Shown here piece after piece: positions 11,820-25,965 of a stretch of DNA of 64,000 nucleotides. The first letter of the stretch is position 1; each line of letters starts with the position of its first letter. The position numbers and the translations under genes are program-made. Source of the stretch: Cacajao melanocephalus (Eukaryota; Chordata; Mammalia; Primates; Pitheciidae); assembly GCA_963573385.1 (NCBI GenBank), contig CAUYLG010059294.1, positions 82,869 to 146,868 on the forward strand, given 5' to 3'. Under the pieces are notes generated by a model that searched no databases, had not been told where the DNA came from, and worked only from the letters and a program-made list of their open reading frames with translations.

Positions 11820-12020
11820 ACATAGTGCTTTATGATTCATAAAGTCTCATTATACATTATGATTGCATTTATTCTTCAAAGCAAAGATAGAGAAAAGTTA
11901 TTATTACCCTTAGCCCTATGTTAGAGATAAAATAAGATTTTCAGTCCATCCAGGATCACAAAGTAAGTGGTGATGCTGAACTACTGAGATATCCTTTAAT
12001 TCCAAATTGCATTGTTACCT
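11820..12020 (-). mobile_element. MIR SINE, antisense
   Basis: The reverse-complement MIR pattern is visible: ATAGTGCTTTATGATTCAT, then CTCATT...ATTCTTCAAAGCAAAGATAG, TTATTATTACCC, and the late block CAGGATCACAAAGTAAGTGG (from GGTCACACAGCTAGTAAGTGG). It is strongly diverged. Confidence 0.65.
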
Positions 12021-12121
12021 CACTCACATCAACCTATGTAAAAATCTTGTTGATTTTTAAACAAGAGAGTCTGCTTCATAAGTTAAAATGATCAAAATAT
12101 CGAGCAAAGGAAATTAACTTC

Positions 12122-12262
12122 TTTTCTTTTTTTTTTTTTTTTTTTTGGTTCAGGGCATATGTGTACAGGTCTGTTACATGAGTATATTGTATAATGCCGA
12201 GATTTGGGCTTTTAAGAGAACCCATCACACAAATAGTGAATATAGTACCCAGTGGGGTACTT
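12122..12262 (-). mobile_element. LINE-1 3'-end fragment
   Basis: A T-tract is followed by antisense L1 3' UTR of an older primate L1 type: GTACAGGTCTGTTACATGAG, GTATAATGCCGAGATTTGGG, CCCATCACACAAATAGTGAA and AGTACCCAGTGGGG. It is about 140 bp and 5' truncated. Confidence 0.75.
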
Positions 12263-13324
12263 TGAGACTCAACTTGTTTCTTAATATCAGTCAGTTTAAT
12301 TCCTACTAAGTGGTAAATATAATTACTTATCTTCCTTTAAATACTGATTTAAGAGAAATACCCATATCTACCTTACTTCTCCCATTAGATAGTAAGGGTT
12401 AGAGACATGTCAGTAACATACTAACAGTTTTGATACACAAAGCCTAATTTTTGTTTGGAAATTGTTTCTTACATGAATGAGTGAATGAATGTACTCAGGA
12501 ATGCACTAGTAAAAGAGAATTATCATCCATGAACAATGCTCAGAAACAGCTTATGATATTGACGAATTTAGAAAAAATATATACATGGAAATAGCAAATA
12601 AGTGCAAAACCAAATAATACTAGTGATGAGGTTACCAGAGTTTCATTCAACAGAGAAATGCCCTGCTAGAGAAGAGTGCATGGAAGCTGTAGGTTATGTT
12701 CTCAGTGCTTCATCCACCTATCCTAGCATCACTTTACCAGTTTTTCTCTCACAAGCTCCCTGTACCTCCATTCCCAACAGCTGGCACTCAGGTGTCTTTG
12801 GCAGAGAGAAGCTGGAAATGCATGTGAATGTATGTCCCTTTCCACCAGGCACAGCCCTTATTCAATGCCTAGTCATATCTGGGCTTCTGTCCCTGAATGA
12901 GGCATATCGAGTATAACCAGCACAGTCTCCAAAGCTCCCCTTTGAGGCTAAGCCAAAGTGATCCTTCATGGGACCTCACTCCATCTCATACCCTTACTTA
13001 GCCCCCTTCTCACCCAGGCCCCACTTCCCTCCTCCCTTATTTTTTTTCTTGACCATTCCTAATAAACCACTTTCATAAAAATCCTCTTTTGGTGGGGGGG
13101 AACCCAATCTAAAAAAAAAGAAGGCTGAAACTGAGCTGGGCTTTAAAAATGCTTCAAATTTGAGTGTTGTGCCAAAAATTTCATTCCAGGAAAGGGAAAA
13201 TGTAATGAGCAAAGGCCTGAATCTGTGGAGGTTTTGTATTGTTAATGTAGGTGTTAGGAGTGGTGGGAAAAGCCTTCCTGACAACTAACATGGGTGTTGT
13301 AGAGACAGGAGTATCAACCTGGGT
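12263..13324. other. Unassigned sequence
   Basis: Nothing recognised. A 104-codon plus frame (12602-12916) and a 96-codon minus frame (12994-13284) show no family motifs. A small G-run at 13091-13100 and a nearby AATAAA at 13060 are isolated. Confidence 0.4.
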
Positions 13325-13700
13325 TGATATGGCTTGGCTGTGTCCCCACCCAAAATCTCATATTGAATTATAATCTCCATAATCCCCATGTGTCAAAGGA
13401 GAGACCAGGTAGAGGTAATTGAATCATGGGGACAGTTTCCCCCATGTTGTTCTTGTGATAGTGAGTTTTCATGAGATCTCATGGTTTTATAAGCGTTTGG
13501 TGGTTTTTCCTGCATTCATTTCTCCTTCCTGGCCCCTTGTGAAGATGGTGTCTTGCTTCCCCTTCACCTTCCACTCGTTATTGTAAGCTTCCTGAGGCCT
13601 CCCCAACCAGACTGAAGTGTGAGTCAATTAAACCTCTTTTCTTTGTAAATTACACAGTCTCGGGCAGTTCTTTATAGCAGAGTGAAAACAAACGAATACG
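13325..13700 (+). mobile_element. MST-type (ERVL-MaLR) solo LTR
   Basis: Runs from TGATATGGCTTGGCTGTGTC to AAACGAATACG. Landmarks are ATTGAATCATGGGGACAGTT, TTCTTGTGATAGTGAGT, TGGTTTTATAAGCG, the TTCCTGAGGCCTCCCCAACC block, GAGTCAATTAAACCTCTTTT (LTR poly(A) region) and ACACAGTCTCGGGC. It is full length at 376 bp, flanked by TGGGT and TAGGT, a 5-bp duplication with one mismatch. It has no internal retroviral sequence. Confidence 0.9.
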
Positions 13701-14047
13701 TAGGTAAGACAGTAGGGCAGAATCAGTTCAGGTAAGGCATGAAAAATAAAGAGAGAGATTTGAACTTGATGTGATAAGAGTGTGAAATCATGTTGTTTCC
13801 TAGCAGAAGAAGAATGTGAGAAAAGCAGGCAAATCTCGAAACATAGCTACAGAGCTCCAGTCTCTGTAGATGCTATGTGGAAAAATAGTTCTATGGTCAA
13901 ATAAAATTTGAAAACAGTTTTCATCCTACCTGTAGCCTATTGATGATTATCAAATGACCATGTACCTATGAAAGGTAGGGTCAAGAAGCAGTTTTATTTT
14001 TGTTCTTCCAGTTTTGTTTTTTTTTTTGGTTTTTTTTTGTTTTTTTG
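13701..14047. other. Unassigned sequence ending in T-rich tract
   Basis: Short unassigned stretch. From 14013 it becomes T-rich with interspersed G, probably the degraded A-tail side of the adjacent antisense Alu. Confidence 0.4.
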
Positions 14048-14346
14048 TTTTTTTTTTTTTGAGACAGAGTCTCCCTCTGTCACCCAGGCTGGAGTGCAAT
14101 GTTGCGATTGTGGCTTACTGTAAGCTCTGCCTCTTGGGTTCAAGCGATTCTCCTGCCTCAGCCTCCCGAGTTGCTGGGATTACAGGCACATGCCATCACA
14201 CCTGGCTAGTTTTTGTATTTTTAGTAGAGACAGGGTTTCACCATGTTGGCCAGGCTGATCTCAAACTCCTGACCTCAGATGATCCACCAGCCATAGCCGG
14301 CCTTCCAAAGTGCTGGGATTATAGGCGGGAATCACTGTGCCCGACC
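14048..14346 (-). mobile_element. Alu SINE, full length, antisense
   Basis: T-tract, then GAGACAGAGTCTCCCTCTGT, GGGTTCAAGCGATTCTCCTG, TTTTTAGTAGAGACAGGGTT, GTGCTGGGATTATAGGC, ending at the left-arm start near GTGCCCGACC. The mid part (CCACCAGCCATAGCCGGCCT) is rearranged relative to consensus. The 112-codon frame across it is an antisense-Alu artefact. Imperfect flanks TTCCAGTTT and TTCTAGTTT may be the target duplication. Confidence 0.95.
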
Positions 14347-17300
14347 TTCTAGTTTCTAATCTTTTCGTACTCAGGAGTGTACTCTGTGTAGTGTAGTGCT
14401 AGTCAATGTGTGACCCACTTGCTGGCAAAGAATTCTCTTTTGCTTTAGAAAACCTAGCATTGACCAACACATTTAGTCACAGTACATATTGGGAAAGCCA
14501 TTCTTATTAATATAGTATAGAACTAGTTATTCTGTAAACATACTTTGAGAAACGTTGTTTTAGGAAGCTCCATGAAAGAGGGAGAGCCTGGATGGAGGCC
14601 AAGCACTTTGTTAGGAGGAGACCAGGCTGGTGGCCAGAGAAATGTAAAGAAAGTGAGCATCAGAGTCCATCTGCAAAAGCCTTTAGTTATCATGAAAACC
14701 TGAATTTTCTAGCCCCACTATAGTTGTATGAGTGACATAAATGGGACGGTTTAGTGGTGCAAATTTTCTCTGACTCCAGTGGTTATTATTTAATGGAAAT
14801 GGAGACCGGAAAGCATCTTGGAAACTGGAAAGTTAAAAAATATTAAAAACTGAATGATTCCGTCTAATCGGTTATATTATCTAGCATCATTTAGTAACAC
14901 TAAAACATAGTTCTATTAAATTTAAACATTAAAATCTGACAAAATTAATTTTTTTAAAAAAGGAGCTTGTGTGTCATTTCAGTTTTAAGTTCAAATAACA
15001 TAAGGGTAAGAGGTTTTGATATCATTTTCTGGGTAGGCTGAGCAAAGTTTTTTTTCAAATAAATTTTTAGAAAATTTTAATGGACATATGAAATACCTGG
15101 ATATCTCATGAAAATGAAGATTTTAATCTAGAAAGTCTGGATGGAGCATTTTGCATTTCTCACAAGCTCCCTGGTGATGCAAGGTTGCTGGTCTAATTCC
15201 TACACTTTGAATAGCAAGGGGCTTAAAGATAAGGTCCCCTTGACTATAAAATGCAGAGACTCAAAATTAGATTTTCATTAGAAATTGTTTTTCCTCTGTC
15301 AAGTATTTATTGTATTATTTCTCAAGCATATTTGTTCATTCACTTTGTTAGTTTCTTATAATACTCAGTGCCAGCTGAGCAGATAAGAAGGAGTGATAGG
15401 GAGAAATGTATGTGGGTAAGGGAATTTAAATGAGGTGTAAGACCTGTGGGAGGCTCTAGGGAAGACGAAGGGTCTACTTTCAGAGAGTTTGGCACCAGTG
15501 GGAGGTTCCCATGGCTAATTTATAAGTTTTACAGGGGAAAGGGAACATTTTATCAAGATATATTTTTAACTTTTTTTTCATTCTATGTTCTTCATTTAAC
15601 TGTTAATTTTATACATGCTGTGGGCTGAGAAATATGAATAAGGTTTCCCTTTAATAGCAATGTTACCTAAAACCAGCTACACTGGTTTTTAACAGAATCT
15701 TTTTTCTCTATCACATTTTGTTATTTCAATAAATTTCATTCTCTAAGGAAGTTTTCCAATAGTATTTTCTTTGTATTTATGTGCCAGTACCTTCTTAATT
15801 CTAGAAGTATAAGAAATAAGATAAAAAGAGAGCATTCTTGCAATCATTTATATTCAGAACACAATGGTAAAAAGAGAAATAGCCATTTTAATTGGTTTTT
15901 AGACATATATTTGTTACTTTCTGGAAGCAAAAGCAAGGAAATTTAAATAATAAACTTTTGAAATCTTGGTGGTTCCTGAAATATCAATGATGAAAACATA
16001 AGCTCTACCCTTTTGTTTTTCTTAAGATGGTCCTAATGACTAGATCCATCCATTTTAACCTAGAAGTCCACCTTAAAATTAATAAGGGAGTAATGAAATT
16101 AGTTGTACATTTAAAAAGTCTCATGTCACTACAGGATGTTATACATAAAACAAGTTCTCCTTTTACTTCTAAAATATGACTATAGTTTTATTATACATGC
16201 AATATATTTTTCAGAAGATTTATAGGTAAACTTTCTATGATATTATTAGCCAGCCATGGCTTCCTCTATGGATTAAAGAATTAAAATGTTAATGGGAAAT
16301 TCATGACTCAGGACTAAGAAAACTTCCTTTTTCCTCTGAATGACTGAGCATATATATATTTGGCTTTTTTCAGTATCATGACCCAGAAAATTCATTAGAT
16401 TTGCATTAACAAAGTGAGCAATGTATATTAACTTTTTTAGTCTAGAAAAAAAGGTAAGAAAATTAACAACCCTTGAGTATTTTCAATGTCCAGGGAATAT
16501 TCAAGGCACTTTTACTAAGTCATCTCATAAAACAGTGGTGTCTCAGTCTGTACATTAAAGAATTATAGAATATCTCTAAAGAATCAGATTAAAAAGAGTC
16601 AGAATAAAACCACAGTAAAACATTCTCATTCAAAGAATACAGTTTACTGTGACAAGTAATTACTGTGCTCCCTACAAGTGACTTGACAATTGGTTAGGGA
16701 GTCAAGAGACTGAAAAGGAAGTTCACACAGGTTAAGGCTTCACCAGCTCCCCATTCCTAAGACTTGGTCATTGCCAATGGATCTGAGAACTTTGAATTGA
16801 CTGAGGTCTTCATTTCCCTCCACGGGAATATTGCATTATAATGTTTACATTTATGATATCTAAAGGCAAATGAAGGAGACACAGATCCCTGCCTTAGTTA
16901 GAATGCACCTTTAATACTTGGCTCGGGTTTGCAAGCCTCCTGCTCATAAACACTTCATATTGAAGCGGCTCAGCCTTTAATTGTGAAAAGGAATTTATAA
17001 CTATAGGAACATTTTAAAAGTGAGAACTTCATCTAAGATGGAAAAATTACCTAACCATTGTGAAAATAAAGGAAAAATTGAGAATGAGAGTAAACTGAGC
17101 AAAACTAACAGTCAGAAGAAACAAATAAAAGAATGAGAATATTAATATATCAAAAATTCTATAAGTCAAAAATCTTACAGCTAAAAAATTGATTTACAAA
17201 TATGAATGCTACTTCCATTTGGGAATTACTACTATAATTCACAAAAAGAAATTGGAAAAAAGTTGTTTTGTGGGAAAACCAAAAGTGAACTTCTGCTTAT

Positions 17301-17849
17301 TTTCCAAATTGCTATTGACTTTTTCCAACAGAATCTCATTAGATTGCCGCACTTCAGTCTTGAGCACTCACAGTCTTGTTTTGTTTGCTTTATTGTCAAC
17401 TTTACATGAGAATGGTTATCATTTTAGATTTTACTAGAATACATAATGCCAAGATGAGTACAATAATGGATTTTTTGGTACAGCTGCAGATGAAAGAGGA
17501 AAAAAATTCATACTTATGTTAACTTTTTTCCATTTATGATTAGATTTTAACACTTTGAATCCTCTCCTAATCTGTAAATTATTCTTATTCTGTATAAACA
17601 TTACCTTATCCATCTACTACATTGCTCTTTTTGTCTCACCTTGGTTGCTGAAGTTACTTCTAAATTATTTTATGCACAAGTCTTCAAATCATAGTGAAAA
17701 CTTTTCATGAAAGACAACAGTTGCCACAAATCCCAGAAAATACATTAGTATTTTCAGTGTATACATCAGGAAAAGAGAACAATGGCAAAATTGTTAAATA
17801 TGATTAGGGAAAAAAGACTAAATTAATAATATACCTAAGTGTCACCAAT
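14347..17849. other. 3.5 kb AT-rich, mostly unassigned
   Basis: No gene and no clear repeat. A stretch at 16533-16600 (CAGTGGTGTCTCAGTCTGTA) could be a MER5-type terminus but is too short to call. Frames at 15446-15628 and 17189-17437 have no recognisable product. Confidence 0.4.
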
Positions 17850-17945
17850 GTCCCAAAGTGGATACTGGGAAGCACCTATAATTTCATTTAATTCTCATTA
17901 TAATTCCATGCAGTAAATTCTATTGTTATTATTTCATGTTTCCAA
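17850..17945 (-). mobile_element. MIR fragment, antisense
   Basis: TCATTTAATTCTCATTATAA, TTCCATGCAGTAAATTCTAT and TGTTATTATTTCATGTT follow the antisense MIR order (TCATTTAATCCTCAC...GTAGGTACTATTATTATCCCCATTTT). Short and decayed. Confidence 0.5.
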
Positions 17946-18181
17946 TAAAAACTTTTTTTTTAATTTATTTTTAAGAACACTACCTTTTTTTCCCAAAAAA
18001 TCATATACCCTTTTTATGTAAAAGAAGTCAAGTAATCCATAAAAGTGCAAAGAGGGAAGCAAACTATCTCCAAAATCCCACCACACAAAAACAAAACTTA
18101 TTAATGTTTGGTTAAAAAATATTTCAGAGGTATCTCTTTGTATGTATACAAATAAAGGTTATTAATGTATAGTACAGCCAC

Positions 18182-18225
18182 ATAGATAGATAATAGATAA
18201 AGATAGACTGGTGAATAGATAATAT
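18182..18225. repeat. Degenerate GATA microsatellite
   Basis: CATAGATAGATAATAGATAA followed by further imperfect GATA units. Short and interrupted. Confidence 0.7.
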
Positions 18226-18394
18226 TAGTGAATACATAGAAGAGAAATAATGGATGGATAGAAATCCAGCTAATAGTTTGAAAATTAAAGTATTTTTCTT
18301 TTTTCCTTTTCCATGTACCTGATCAGCCAAAGGTGTCTATGTATGATAGAGGTGGTGAGGTCAGGCTACCTGAAAAACATGCAAAGAAAAAGAA

Positions 18395-20130
<1,736 letters not shown>

Positions 20131-20465
20131 TGTCTTAGTCTATCCCTGTAACTACAACAAGGTACCTTAGGTTTGGCAATTTATAAACAATAGAAATTTA
20201 TTTCTTACGGTTTTGCAGCCTGGCAAGTCCAAGACCATGGCACCAGCAAATTCAGTGTCTGGTGAGAGCCTGTTTCAGAGATGTCATCTTCTCATGGTGA
20301 CCTCACATCGCAAAGGGGGCAAAGAGGCTCCCTCAAACCCTTTTAAAAGGATGCTAATCCTACCCATGGGGGATTCCCAAAGACCCCACTTCTTATTACT
20401 ATCTCCTTCAGGGTTCGGTTTCAACATATGAATTTTGCAGGAACACAGACATTCAGACCATAACA
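20131..20465 (-). mobile_element. MLT1-type MaLR LTR, antisense
   Basis: Begins TGTCTTAGTCTATCCCTGTA and ends CAGACCATAACA, the reverse of an MLT1 LTR (TGTTATGG...CTAATACA). Internal antisense landmarks are CAATAGAAATTTATTTCTTA (poly(A)-signal region), CAAGTCCAAGACCATGGCAC, TCATCTTCTCATGGTGACCT, and TTTCAACATATGAATTTTGC. It is about 335 bp with an interior deletion relative to longer MLT1 LTRs. Solo LTR. Confidence 0.8.
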
Positions 20466-22044
20466 ACTTCATATTTATGGCAAGGATGCTATTCCTACAG
20501 GTTCTGTTTTTTAGTCTGTATATATGTTTTATTTTAATTACAAAATAAAAGAAGCTTATAAATATTAAATAAAAATTTAAACTCAAAAAATAATGTGTAA
20601 AATGAAAACATTTTACAATATCTTAGAATTTAAGCTCAAGCCACTACAAGATCTGCTTTATAGATTTGCTCTGGAGATGAACATTTTTTATTCTTATGTG
20701 TAATAGAATTAACCACATTTTAAGAAATAGAACTAATGAAAAATAAAATATTAATTTAGAATTTCAAAGATAAACTGACAGACTTTTTTATCAAAAAATA
20801 AAATACTTGAAATATTTTCTGCCAAATAAATGACTATGAAACAATGGAAGAGACTGAAAGAAGGAAAGTCATGGTCAAACTAAAGAACAGGAAAGGAAAA
20901 AATCTGTTATAACTGTATAATGTGCTCCTTCATCATTCTAACACATTATAAACTTTAAAATAATGTTCAGACTGATTTCACAAACACTTCTCTCGATCTT
21001 GCCTCATGTTTTGTTGCATTCGATAAAAGGTTTTTCTACTTTAAGCCTCTAAATATCAGGCTGAGGAAATCTAACTTAAGAGCACTTAATAGAGCATTTC
21101 ACGCCTATTTAAACTACCTTGAAATCATTGGAGTGTCTCAGTAAGGTTTCCCTTGAACTTCTCACCTTAGAAAGGCACATATGAGTCTTTCCCAAAGGCA
21201 GTATCTTTTTCAAAAGTATCGTCTCATATCAGCTTATTAGCTACAATGACCACTTCAGTTGGATGACAATGTAAGGGGAATAGAAGTCTCAAGGATACTG
21301 CAAAGTTTTTAATGACTTAATCATTCTATGATATGATTTTTGTAGTGTTTTGTTTTTTTCAAACTTTCTCTTGGTTTTCGATTCTTAGGATCTAAAAAGA
21401 CTTTAGTCTAATGTCTAGAACTCTCCAGTAGTATTTAGGTTTCTTTTTGTGAAAACTGGTAGAAGGAAAGAGACAGCCTCTCATGGAGTGATAATGGGCA
21501 ACTGCTCATCCACTCCAAGCTCTTGTGTCGTGGGATACTATTGCGGTTAGCATCTTCACTCCAATTTTACTCAAGCCACTCAAAATAATGAGGACATTTG
21601 CACTTCTACCACCACTCTCAAAACTTTTTAGAGGCCACATTGCCACCACATAGAATTTCTGGTTTAATTGACAGCATGAAGTGTGAAGACTTCTCTCTTA
21701 ATTTTTACACTTTCCTGATTGTTCCATAACTTAAGATATCAGAAGTAAGTTAGCTATTTGGCTACCTTTATGGTCTAGCCCATCTTGATTTTAAAAAAGG
21801 ATCTATGTGTTTCTATATGTCTCTGTTTAAATATAGAACATTAAAAGTTAAAAGTGATTGTTTCTAACAATCCCAGTTTTACGTAAATGAGGAAACAGAT
21901 TATTCCGATAGTTCTAGTCTTAATGTGTTTTTTGAGCTCCAGTCTAGAATTTCCAACTGCCTGCTGGACTCAAAATCCAGTTGCCCTACAGCTCCTCAGC
22001 CATCACAGGTAAACGCTGAACCTCATATTTCCCAGCAGAAGTTA
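20466..22044. other. Unassigned sequence
   Basis: No gene or named repeat. It is very AT-rich at 20500-20900 and ordinary afterwards. Confidence 0.4.
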
Positions 22045-22340
22045 CTTTGATTCTTTAACAGTCAGGGTCCCGTAAGGTAAACCAAAATCACACTAGATGT
22101 TTCAACAGAAAGGATTTAATATAAATAGTTAAATAGATGCTGGGGGGTAAAACAAAGATAGTGGCCAAAGTAAGAAACTTTCTGGGAAGAAGCAAGGGAT
22201 GGGGCTTGAGTTGAGTTGCATTTAGAGAACTCTGCAGTTTGTAGGGGGAATCCCATGGATTCAGATCTGCAAGGAGGGGTGCCGGTCTGATATCTGTGGT
22301 ATACCAGGAGTGGAGGAGTGGGGGACAATGAGAAAAGTTA
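22045..22340. repeat. Possible ancient interspersed repeat, family unknown
   Basis: The pattern CAGGGTCCCGTAAGGTAAAC...GAAAGGATTTAATATAAAT...TAGTTAAATAGATGCTGG looks like a recurrent mammalian repeat (a 'cag..gaggtttaatacagggaattggttaaataggtg' type). I cannot assign a family or boundaries with confidence. Confidence 0.35.
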
Positions 22341-23739
22341 GGACTCAGACCTCTGAAGAAGGGGCATTCTAGGTGGCTCCTGGCATCTCTGAGGGATTAT
22401 AATGAGGCTGGTTCTTGGAATGAAAAACAACAAACAAGAAACACACAAAAAAGAAAAATAAATAAATAAAAAACAAGATGGGGACTGGAACGAACTGCCA
22501 GGGTGAAAGGATCTCAGTGGAGAGACACTGAGTAACAGCAAGCACACAGGAAGACTCAAATCCTATCCTCTTCTATCGCTCTCCAATTTCCCCAGTGGCA
22601 AAACCTGACAGGGAGCAAGGTGGCAAGACAACATGGCGGTTTTCAGAGTTGCAGTCCCAGCATCACAAAGCAGAGGATAGAAAGGCAAACTTGAAGCTGA
22701 GAGATTATAGTATGCATCTTATTTACAGACTGTCATGTCTACTCATCCCTCCAGCCTCAGCTAGAAGATCGTCTCCTGACCCCAGAGATAGGGCTAGGTA
22801 AGTATTCCTTTCTCTTTGTTCTTGTGTGTCCTGATTAGGAGCAAGGGCCATAATCACAAAAATCACACACACACAAAGGATCGACAGATGATAAACTTAT
22901 AAAAAAGATATTCAACTTCACTATCATTAAACATCAAGTAAACATATGATAAAGTAAGAAAATATATTTCATTTATTGGGCAGCAAAAATTTAAAGATAT
23001 TAGTAATGTCATCTGTGATCAAGGATTTAGTAAAAAGTAGTTGCTAAAATGTAAACTGTGGTTTATTGTATTGTTGTAATACCTGTTCTCTGACATTCCC
23101 CATAAGAATATGAACCTCTAAAGCTTCATCACAGCAGAAGTGCTTGATAAAGATGTTGCTGAGTTAAAGAATAAAAGCAGTTATGGAACGTTCCTGAGAT
23201 CAGAGCGTGAATGGAGAAGACAATAAGAATCCAGGATGGTTGGATTTCATTCTAGGATACCTGGCACAAAACCACCCCAGTTAATGTCCATACTTCTTGC
23301 ACACATATAAATAGCTCAGTAAAGAAATTTGGAAATTTTATTCATTTTTTTAAAATATAGAAATGGATAAAGAACAAAACAAAAAACCCTATAATTTGAC
23401 CCTCCAGATAATCTCAGTTGCCTTTTTAAAAATAATAGATGTGCATAGTTAAAAGAAAAGTAAAGCTCCTCAGAGAAGCAAAAAATAAGAATGTGAAAAC
23501 CTTCTTCTCTCCATTCCCAATACTTGTAAAGGAAAAGTTTTAGATCATAACTTTAAAGATTTCAAGTTTAAGAAAAGCTTACCCCCTGTATAAAGCTATA
23601 GCTTCTCTGCTTGGTTCAAGATTTTTATTTTCAGTATAAATTGCATGAATTGCACTCCTGGACACTATACATCCTCCAAAGCCATCATGTTATAATGGCC
23701 TATGCTATAGTAACATGGTAAAATAGAATAAGCCTTCAG
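22341..23739. other. Unassigned sequence
   Basis: Contains a small A-rich (AAAT)n tract near 22450-22475 and an 11-13 base CA run near 22864. Otherwise no gene or repeat that I can name. Confidence 0.4.
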
Positions 23740-23875
23740 TAATAGATTTAATTATTTCCTCATGGAGATGAAAAACTGAGACACAGCAAGTTTATGTTAT
23801 TAGCATAAGCCATAAGGACAATAGCTAATAGAGCCACTAATACAATTCCAAGCTCCTGTGTTTCCATCCATAAAG
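23740..23875 (-). mobile_element. MIR fragment, antisense
   Basis: Reads in antisense MIR order: ATTATTTCCTCATGGAGATG, AAAAACTGAGACACAGCAAG, then a diverged part ending in CCAAGCTCCTGTGTTTCCATC. Decayed. Confidence 0.5.
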
Positions 23876-24639
23876 AATCTCCAAATTCAAGAAATATAGA
23901 GAAATTAATTAAAAATGTGTCTTAAATTTAATAGCAGAGAACTCATTATTTTGCATTGATACAGTAAGAATTTTTAGACAAAAGATTGTACTTCCTAGTA
24001 TTTGTTCAGTACTAATGTTAGAACTATTCAAGCAAAAAAAAAAACACATCTCACCAGGTGTTTCACATGAGTCTGACAACTGTTTTTAAAACACTGCTAA
24101 CCCCTTAAGCTTGTATCCTAACATAATTTGTGTTTGTGTGACTCATTACAAATAGAAACGAGAATATTTTCTAAATATTAGACTCAATGAGAATTCCTTA
24201 GCAATATCCCAGGCTCGCATGCCTCACGCTGTTAACGAAAGAAGGAAGCAGTTCTTTTATATGATCAATATTATAACTGAGATGCAAATCCTTATTCTTT
24301 GGCTTTCTTTGCCATCATCGATTATCATTATGTTGACAGATTGAGGGACTTGGAGGATAGTATTGCAGGAGAGAAAAAAGACGTAAGAATGCTCCAGTAA
24401 GTTTTAAAGAATACTAAGTGGCAAATCAACATAAATATGCACTAAATGCATCTGTGTTTGTAGTAGGTAGGACTTAGAAATAATTACCAAAATAAACGTA
24501 CCTAGAGAAATTAATAAATACTATCTGTATTCTTTCAGGGTTGATGTCTTGATTTAAAAAAAGAGGTTTTATTAGATATTTTGCCAAAGAAAAAATATAG
24601 ATGATCCATTTAAATAGAAGATTATCTAATAATTAGATT
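23876..24639. other. Unassigned sequence
   Basis: No gene or repeat recognised. AT-rich. Confidence 0.4.
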
Positions 24640-25110
24640 CGTTAACTGGATAACAATATCCAATGTTATAAAAAATGGGAAAACGGAGACTTCTATACAT
24701 TGTTGCTATAGATGCAAATTGGTCCAATTTTCTGGAAGGCAATTTGGCTTGTCTATTAACATTTTAAATGTGAATGCCCTTTGAGCCATCAGGTCCAATG
24801 CCAGAATCTTTCCCAAGGAATTAATTGGAAAGGGTGCCAAAAAAGTCTAAGTGAAAGGCTGTTTATTGCATTGTTTAAAACAGTCAACAGCTGGATAATA
24901 TCCTAAATGTCCATCAATACAATATTGGCCATTTATTTAATGAATATATAGCCATTAAAAATAATGAGATAGACCTATTTGTATTGACAGAGAAAGAAGT
25001 TGATGAAACATAATTAATTAAAATTAAATAAAAATAGGGAATGGCTATGAAAAAATATGTTTAGAACTGTTTCAATTTTGTGTGTGTGTATATATTCATA
25101 GATGTATAGA
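24640..25110 (+). mobile_element. L1M-type LINE-1 fragment
   Basis: Decayed ORF2 3' end in sense: ACTTCTATACATTGTTGCTA, TTTCTGGAAGGCAATTTGGC, AACAGTCAACAGCTGGATAA, TCCTAAATGTCCATCAATAC, ATATAGCCATTAAAAATAAT. These match the universal L1 order 'few..tacattgc.. caatttggca.. aactggaaacaa.. aaatgtccatcaa.. gcaataaaaaa'. The frame is destroyed. Confidence 0.75.
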
Positions 25111-25714
25111 TATACACTTAGCTTGTCATGGGATATTTTTATTACTTCTTTATACAATTTCATATTGTTAAATTATTTTTACAATGAGCTTTTATTATAC
25201 TTACAACCAGCAAATATAATAAAGGTATTCTGATTTTGGAGAAAGAAGAGACCAAGGATGAGTGAAGTCTTCAGAAAGTGATGATACAGGAGTCAGTTAT
25301 TGAAAGACTGAGATTATATACTTTATTGTTTTATTTTGAATATTAAAAAAATGTAGTATAGAAAATGTAGAAAGCACAGAAAATCATAACAATTACAATA
25401 AAAAATTATCACACTCAGAAATAATTTATTTCTAGGGATCACTAGCTAGGTAAAATTCCAATCGGCAAGGATGAGAGTGGAGACAATTTTGGGAAAACAA
25501 AGGCAGAGAAGTAGTAAGAAAGACAGGATTGTGTTCAATAAGCTATTTAAACTAACTGGATCAAAAAGAAGTGGAAAGTGAATCTGAAAGATTAGATTAG
25601 AGGATATCATCATAAATGGTCTTAAATGTGAGGGTGACTGTAAGTAATGGGGAGCCATTGGAGGCTCTAGTTCAATGAAAGGAGGTGTTTGAAGACATGC
25701 TTAAGATTAACCTG
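25111..25714. other. Unassigned sequence with Alu target site
   Basis: No gene recognised. The right edge (ATTAACCTG, 25706-25714) is the first copy of the duplication flanking the next Alu. Confidence 0.45.
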
Positions 25715-25965
25715 TAATCTCAGCACTTTGGAAGGCCAAGGCAGGTGGATCACCTGAAGTCAGGAGTTCGAGATCAGCCTGGTCAACATGGTGAAACCCC
25801 ATCTCTACTAAAAATACAGTCACGGTGGCAAACAACTGTAATCTCAGCTATTTAGGAGGCTAAGGCAGGAGAATAACTTAAACCCAGGAGACGGAGGTTG
25901 CGATGAGCCGAGCTCATGCCACTGCACTCTACCCTGGGTAACAGAGCGAAAAAACAACAAAAAAA
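25715..25965 (+). mobile_element. Alu SINE, slightly 5' truncated, sense
   Basis: Starts inside the left arm at TAATCTCAGCACTTTGGAAG, about 24 bases into the consensus. It contains GAAACCCCATCTCTACTAAA and CGGAGGTTGCGATGAGCCGA, and ends in CAACAAAAAAA. About a dozen bases are missing at the arm junction (AATACAGTCACGGTGG). It is flanked by ATTAACCTG at 25706-25714 and 25966-25974. The CCTG in that duplication also matches the Alu bases that should precede the truncation, suggesting microhomology at the 5' join. Confidence 0.95.

Noticed and set aside
14014..14352. 112-codon frame with SLSPRLECN and [17 protein letters not shown] text
   Set aside because: Typical translation of an antisense Alu. 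The same applies to frames at 33317-33658, 46786-47163, 18455-18682 and 41852-42292.
16533..16600. MER5-like terminus
   Set aside because: Only about 30 recognisable bases and no opposite terminus.
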